Origin: Pseudomonadota bacterium
GTDB taxonomy: Bacteria > Pseudomonadota > Gammaproteobacteria > Burkholderiales > Casimicrobiaceae
Direction: 5' to 3'
NCBI GenBank assembly: GCA_029571495.1
Contig: JAKPSO010000565.1
Span: 1-15,741 of the forward strand
Length of the DNA: 15,741 nt
Shown: in pieces, positions 15,501 through 15,741 of the stretch
How positions within the stretch are numbered: the stretch's first letter is position 1
Layout of the letters: the number at the start of each line of letters is the position of its first letter
Made by a program: the position numbers and the translations under genes
The notes under the pieces: generated by a model
The model's database searches: none
Told to the model about the DNA's origin: nothing
Seen by the model: the letters and a program-made list of their open reading frames with translations, nothing else

Positions 15501-15560
15501 TGCTAGAAATTGGTGCGCGCGCGAAAACGCGCGAAAACGGTGCGTTCGCAAGGCGCACCA
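15501..15560. promoter_or_regulatory. Repeat-rich candidate activator-binding region upstream of glnA
   Basis: The upstream non-coding stretch 15317-15689 holds little else. Here TGGTGCG (15511-15517) and CGCACCA (15554-15560) are 7-bp inverted arms. Between them lie two tandem copies of GCGCGAAAAC (15519-15528, 15529-15538) and a second GGTGCG (15539-15544), which pairs with CGCACC across 9 nt. TGGTGC/GCACCA are the half-sites of the NtrC consensus, but no full site with correct spacing is present. It lies 200-260 bp upstream of the sigma54 promoter, a workable enhancer distance. NtrC binding is an inference only. Confidence 0.3.
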
Positions 15561-15689
15561 GCCATTACGCCTTCAGCTTTTTGGCTTGAAGCACTGCAAA
15601 GTAGTCGATACAGGGCTATTTTTGGCGAACTCGACATGATTAAAAAGCTGAGTTAAACCACGAACAGTCGCACCTAGGAAAAGGGAGGG

Positions 15690-15741
15690 ATGAAGGTAAG
15701 CGAAGCGCTACCCTTTAGTTTCTTGAAGACGAAAGGACGGT
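15690..15741 (+). CDS. Possible start of an unidentified gene (runs off right edge)
   Basis: ATG at 15690 opens a frame with no stop to the window end (MKVSEALPFSFLKTKGR, 17 codons). A purine-rich AGGAAAAGGGAGGG lies directly before it; the best GGAGG core is only 1 nt from the ATG, which is too close, though AGGA further up is better placed. The same bases can form a hairpin (GGTAAGCG with CGCTACC). Too short to identify. Confidence 0.25.
   Translation, partial: MKVSEALPFSFLKTKGR

Noticed and set aside
15342..15551. 69-residue minus-strand frame with one hydrophobic stretch (LGALFFSAFAIAFIAW)
   Set aside because: It needs a TTG start without a Shine-Dalgarno, resembles no family I know, and overlaps the repeat-rich region upstream of glnA. 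A small membrane protein is not excluded, but support is too thin.
15660..15741. Possible riboswitch or structured RNA at the right edge (GGTAAGCG/CGCTACC stem, GAAGACGAAAGGACGG)
   Set aside because: I could not match it to any riboswitch consensus I know, and the sequence is cut off.

Overview
The window looks like chromosomal DNA of a GC-rich proteobacterium, most likely a betaproteobacterium or a close gammaproteobacterial relative. The main evidence is the order glnA - DUF4124 - ntrB - ntrC and the set rsxB - nth - DUF1841, both of which I recall as typical of those groups. This placement rests on protein families and gene order only; no rRNA or tRNA gene is visible.

Left part (1-7840) is accessory in character. 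It opens with the last 46 codons of an ECF-type sigma factor on the + strand. A large membrane-anchored Ser/Thr protein kinase with a TPR-like C-terminal half follows (222-2861). Two exported DUF1566 (Lcl_C-type) proteins are next on the + strand (3022-4020 and 4163-4696). Converging on them from the right are two exported, tandem RCC1-repeat proteins on the - strand (7588-6227 and 6116-4722), each with seven repeats. One DUF1566 protein (at its N-terminus) and both RCC1 proteins (at their C-termini) carry the same roughly 57-64-residue module. It is bounded by cysteines and holds an EF-hand/dockerin-like DVDxDG loop. This shared tag is the most interesting observation in the window: the four secreted proteins look like products of one surface or extracellular programme, and the sigma factor/kinase pair beside them is a candidate regulator (inference).

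Middle part (7843-10266) is housekeeping. A compact - strand operon encodes a soluble RnfB/RsxB-like ferredoxin, endonuclease III (nth; its GTG start overlaps the rsxB stop) and a DUF1841 protein. A PlsC-like acyltransferase diverges from it on the + strand, best started at a TTG behind a strong Shine-Dalgarno sequence.

Right part (10279-15741) is the nitrogen-assimilation block, all on the - strand. Glutamine synthetase (glnA) is followed by a REP-like hairpin and a strong terminator, then a DUF4124 periplasmic protein, then the NtrB sensor kinase and the NtrC sigma54 activator, which overlap by ATGA. Upstream of glnA lies a good sigma54 (-24/-12) promoter, with repeat-rich GGTGCG/CGCACC sequence about 200-260 bp further upstream that could hold activator sites. 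The likely circuit is that NtrB phosphorylates NtrC under nitrogen limitation and NtrC activates sigma54 transcription of glnA. The last 50 bases may begin another + strand gene.
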